Assembly (NCBI RefSeq): GCF_021654775.1
Contig: NZ_AP025343.1
Coordinates: 7,252,153-7,316,152, forward strand
Origin: Paenibacillus azoreducens
GTDB taxonomy: Bacteria; Bacillota; Bacilli; Paenibacillales; Paenibacillaceae
Length of the DNA: 64,000 nt
Direction of reading: 5' to 3'
The notes below the pieces were generated by a model. The model saw only the letters and a list, made by a program, of their open reading frames with translations, did no database searches and was not told the DNA's origin. Made by a program: the position numbers and the translations under genes. This document shows positions 63,282-64,000 of this stretch, piece by piece (within the stretch, counting starts at the first letter, position 1; the number at the start of each line of letters is the position of its first letter).

Positions 63282-63761
63282 ATGTTGATTCAAATCATTG
63301 GCGTCGGCAAATTGAAAGAGAAGTATTTGGTGCAGGGCATCCAGGAATACGCCAAGCGGTTGACTCCCTACATCAAGTTCCAGGTGATTGAGGTCGCGGA
63401 CGAAAAAGCTCCGGACACCTTAAGCGAAGCGGAGGTGTCGATCGTAAAGGAGCGCGAGGGCGAACGCATCCTCGCGCATGTCAAAGAGAGCGCGTATGTG
63501 ATCGCGCTCGCTATCGGCGGCCAGCTGTGGAGCTCGGAAGAGCTGGCCGCCGAACTCGACCGGCTCGGCACTTACGGGACGAGCCATGTCGTGTTCGTGA
63601 TCGGAGGGAGCCACGGGCTCTCCGATCACGTGCTGCGTCGCGCCCAGCAGAAGCTCAGCTTCGGGCGCATGACGCTGCCGCACCAGCTGATGCGGCTGGT
63701 GCTTACCGAGCAGATTTATCGCGCTGTTACTATAAATAAAGGGACTAAGTATCACAAATAA
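63282..63761 (+). CDS. rlmH: 23S rRNA (pseudouridine1915-N3)-methyltransferase RlmH
   Basis: SPOUT-fold methyltransferase that modifies helix 69 of 23S rRNA, 159 aa, full length. The N-terminus is [27 protein letters not shown]. The SAM-binding knot includes [25 protein letters not shown] and [17 protein letters not shown]. The end reads [11 protein letters not shown]; the usual YHK terminus is kept. The coding DNA is GC-rich up to about 63725, then suddenly AT-rich for the last 11 codons. GGAGG lies 9 bases before the ATG. The stop is two bases from the stop of a convergent integrase gene, so the 3' end appears to have been replaced by an integrated element's attachment sequence. Confidence 0.96.
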   Translation: MLIQIIGVGKLKEKYLVQGIQEYAKRLTPYIKFQVIEVADEKAPDTLSEAEVSIVKEREGERILAHVKESAYVIALAIGGQLWSSEELAAELDRLGTYGTSHVVFVIGGSHGLSDHVLRRAQQKLSFGRMTLPHQLMRLVLTEQIYRAVTINKGTKYHK

Positions 63762-63766
63762 AGTTA
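63725..63766. other. Putative attachment-site junction (attL or attR) at the rlmH 3' end
   Basis: The composition and codon bias of rlmH change at about 63725. The last codons (ACTATAAATAAAGGGACTAA... to TATCACAAATAA) are AT-rich, and the integrase gene ends two bases after the rlmH stop. rlmH (orfX) 3' end is the known target of SCC elements. The core should recur at the other end of the element, outside the window. Confidence 0.55.
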
Positions 63767-64000
63767 GTTGGGGACGAATTGGGGACGAAATTTTTCTAGC
63801 TTGTCTACGGCGTCGTCGGAAAGTTTTTTTGTAACGTGGGAGTAAATATTTGCGGTTGTTTGAAAATCAGCATGACCGTGCCGCTCTTGAATTACTTTTA
63901 GGCTTACCCCTTCTTCAAGTAAAAGGGTAGCGGCGGTATGTCGGAGATCGTGAAGGCGAATATGCGGCAGCTCATACTTTGTTGTGAACTCCTTCCAGCG
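63764..64000 (-). CDS. Site-specific tyrosine recombinase (phage-type integrase), C-terminal part only
   Basis: The last 78 residues of a tyrosine integrase; the 5' part lies to the right of the window. Visible catalytic-domain motifs are LHDLRHTAATLLLEEGV (the HxxR box), VIQERHGHADFQTTANIYSHV (second histidine and the nucleophilic tyrosine in IYSHV), then a charged tail (KKLSDDAVDKLEKF). The second box reads RHGH where RLGH is usual. It resembles integrases of Gram-positive prophages and ICEs. It is encoded towards rlmH and abuts it, the usual position for an integrase at the end of an integrated element. Its sequence is more AT-rich than the neighbouring core genes. Confidence 0.93.
   Translation of the reverse strand, partial: RWKEFTTKYELPHIRLHDLRHTAATLLLEEGVSLKVIQERHGHADFQTTANIYSHVTKKLSDDAVDKLEKFRPQFVPN

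Noticed and set aside
63065..63391. 108-codon frame overlapping the start of rlmH in another frame
   Set aside because: It overlaps rlmH, has no family similarity I recognise, and its start has no suitable ribosome binding site.

Overview
The window is a low-to-mid GC Firmicute chromosome, most likely a Paenibacillus. It holds the conserved origin-proximal block of Bacillaceae/Paenibacillaceae in the usual order: parB (spo0J) with an internal parS site, yyaC, an MscS-type channel, rpsF-ssb-rpsR, yybS-gdpP-rplI-dnaB, purA, walR-walK-yycH-yycI-walJ, htrA, a CxxH/CxxC protein and rlmH. Strong AGGAGG-type ribosome binding sites, spore-linked genes (yyaC, yjzC) and multiple YesM/YesN- and LplB/YtcP-type carbohydrate genes fit Paenibacillus. 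No rRNA, CRISPR array or transposase gene was seen; there is one tRNA-Ser(CGA).

Layout. 1-7.2 kb: core genes (partial parB, class V aminotransferase, DUF4446, yyaC, DUF3343, mscS-like, DUF951, tRNA-Ser, yjzC, rpsF-ssb-rpsR). 7.2-28.6 kb: an accessory glycan-catabolic island inserted into the core order. It has a YesM/YesN two-component pair, a lipoprotein binding protein with two LplB/YtcP permeases, a GH3 enzyme, two GH38 alpha-mannosidases, a GH125 exo-alpha-1,6-mannosidase and a very large clan GH-A glycosidase. None of the five hydrolases has a visible signal peptide, so the scheme is sensing outside, import by ABC transporter, then trimming of mannose-rich oligosaccharides in the cytoplasm. 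High-mannose or N-glycan-type substrates, or yeast mannan fragments, are the best guess. 29.1-41.5 kb: two complete, tandem, paralogous Opp/Dpp-type peptide ABC operons (A-B-C-D-F twice), each behind a similar promoter and a similar palindromic leader site.

42-63.8 kb: core genes resume after an LCP-family cell-wall enzyme, a CBS protein and a MazG-like protein: yybS, gdpP (c-di-AMP phosphodiesterase), rplI, dnaB, purA behind a PurR operator, a low-complexity membrane-anchored protein, an M23 LysM/G5 endopeptidase, the WalRK essential two-component operon, htrA and rlmH. At 63.76 kb the 3' end of a tyrosine integrase gene, on the minus strand, abuts the stop codon of rlmH. A mobile element has apparently integrated into the rlmH 3' end, the same chromosomal target used by staphylococcal SCC elements, and runs out of the window to the right.

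The less expected content is in the intergenic DNA. (i) A family of about 140-bp hairpin-rich repeats occurs four times, each directly after a Rho-independent terminator. (ii) Two unrelated palindromic elements share one architecture: four roughly 20-bp modules as two inverted pairs with a 50-bp period. (iii) Two copies of an approximately 200-bp MITE-like element carry CTATATAAGTTGAAC-type ends. (iv) A 103-bp element has 19-bp perfect inverted ends and sits between a binding-protein gene and its permease. These are the best candidates for undescribed elements here.
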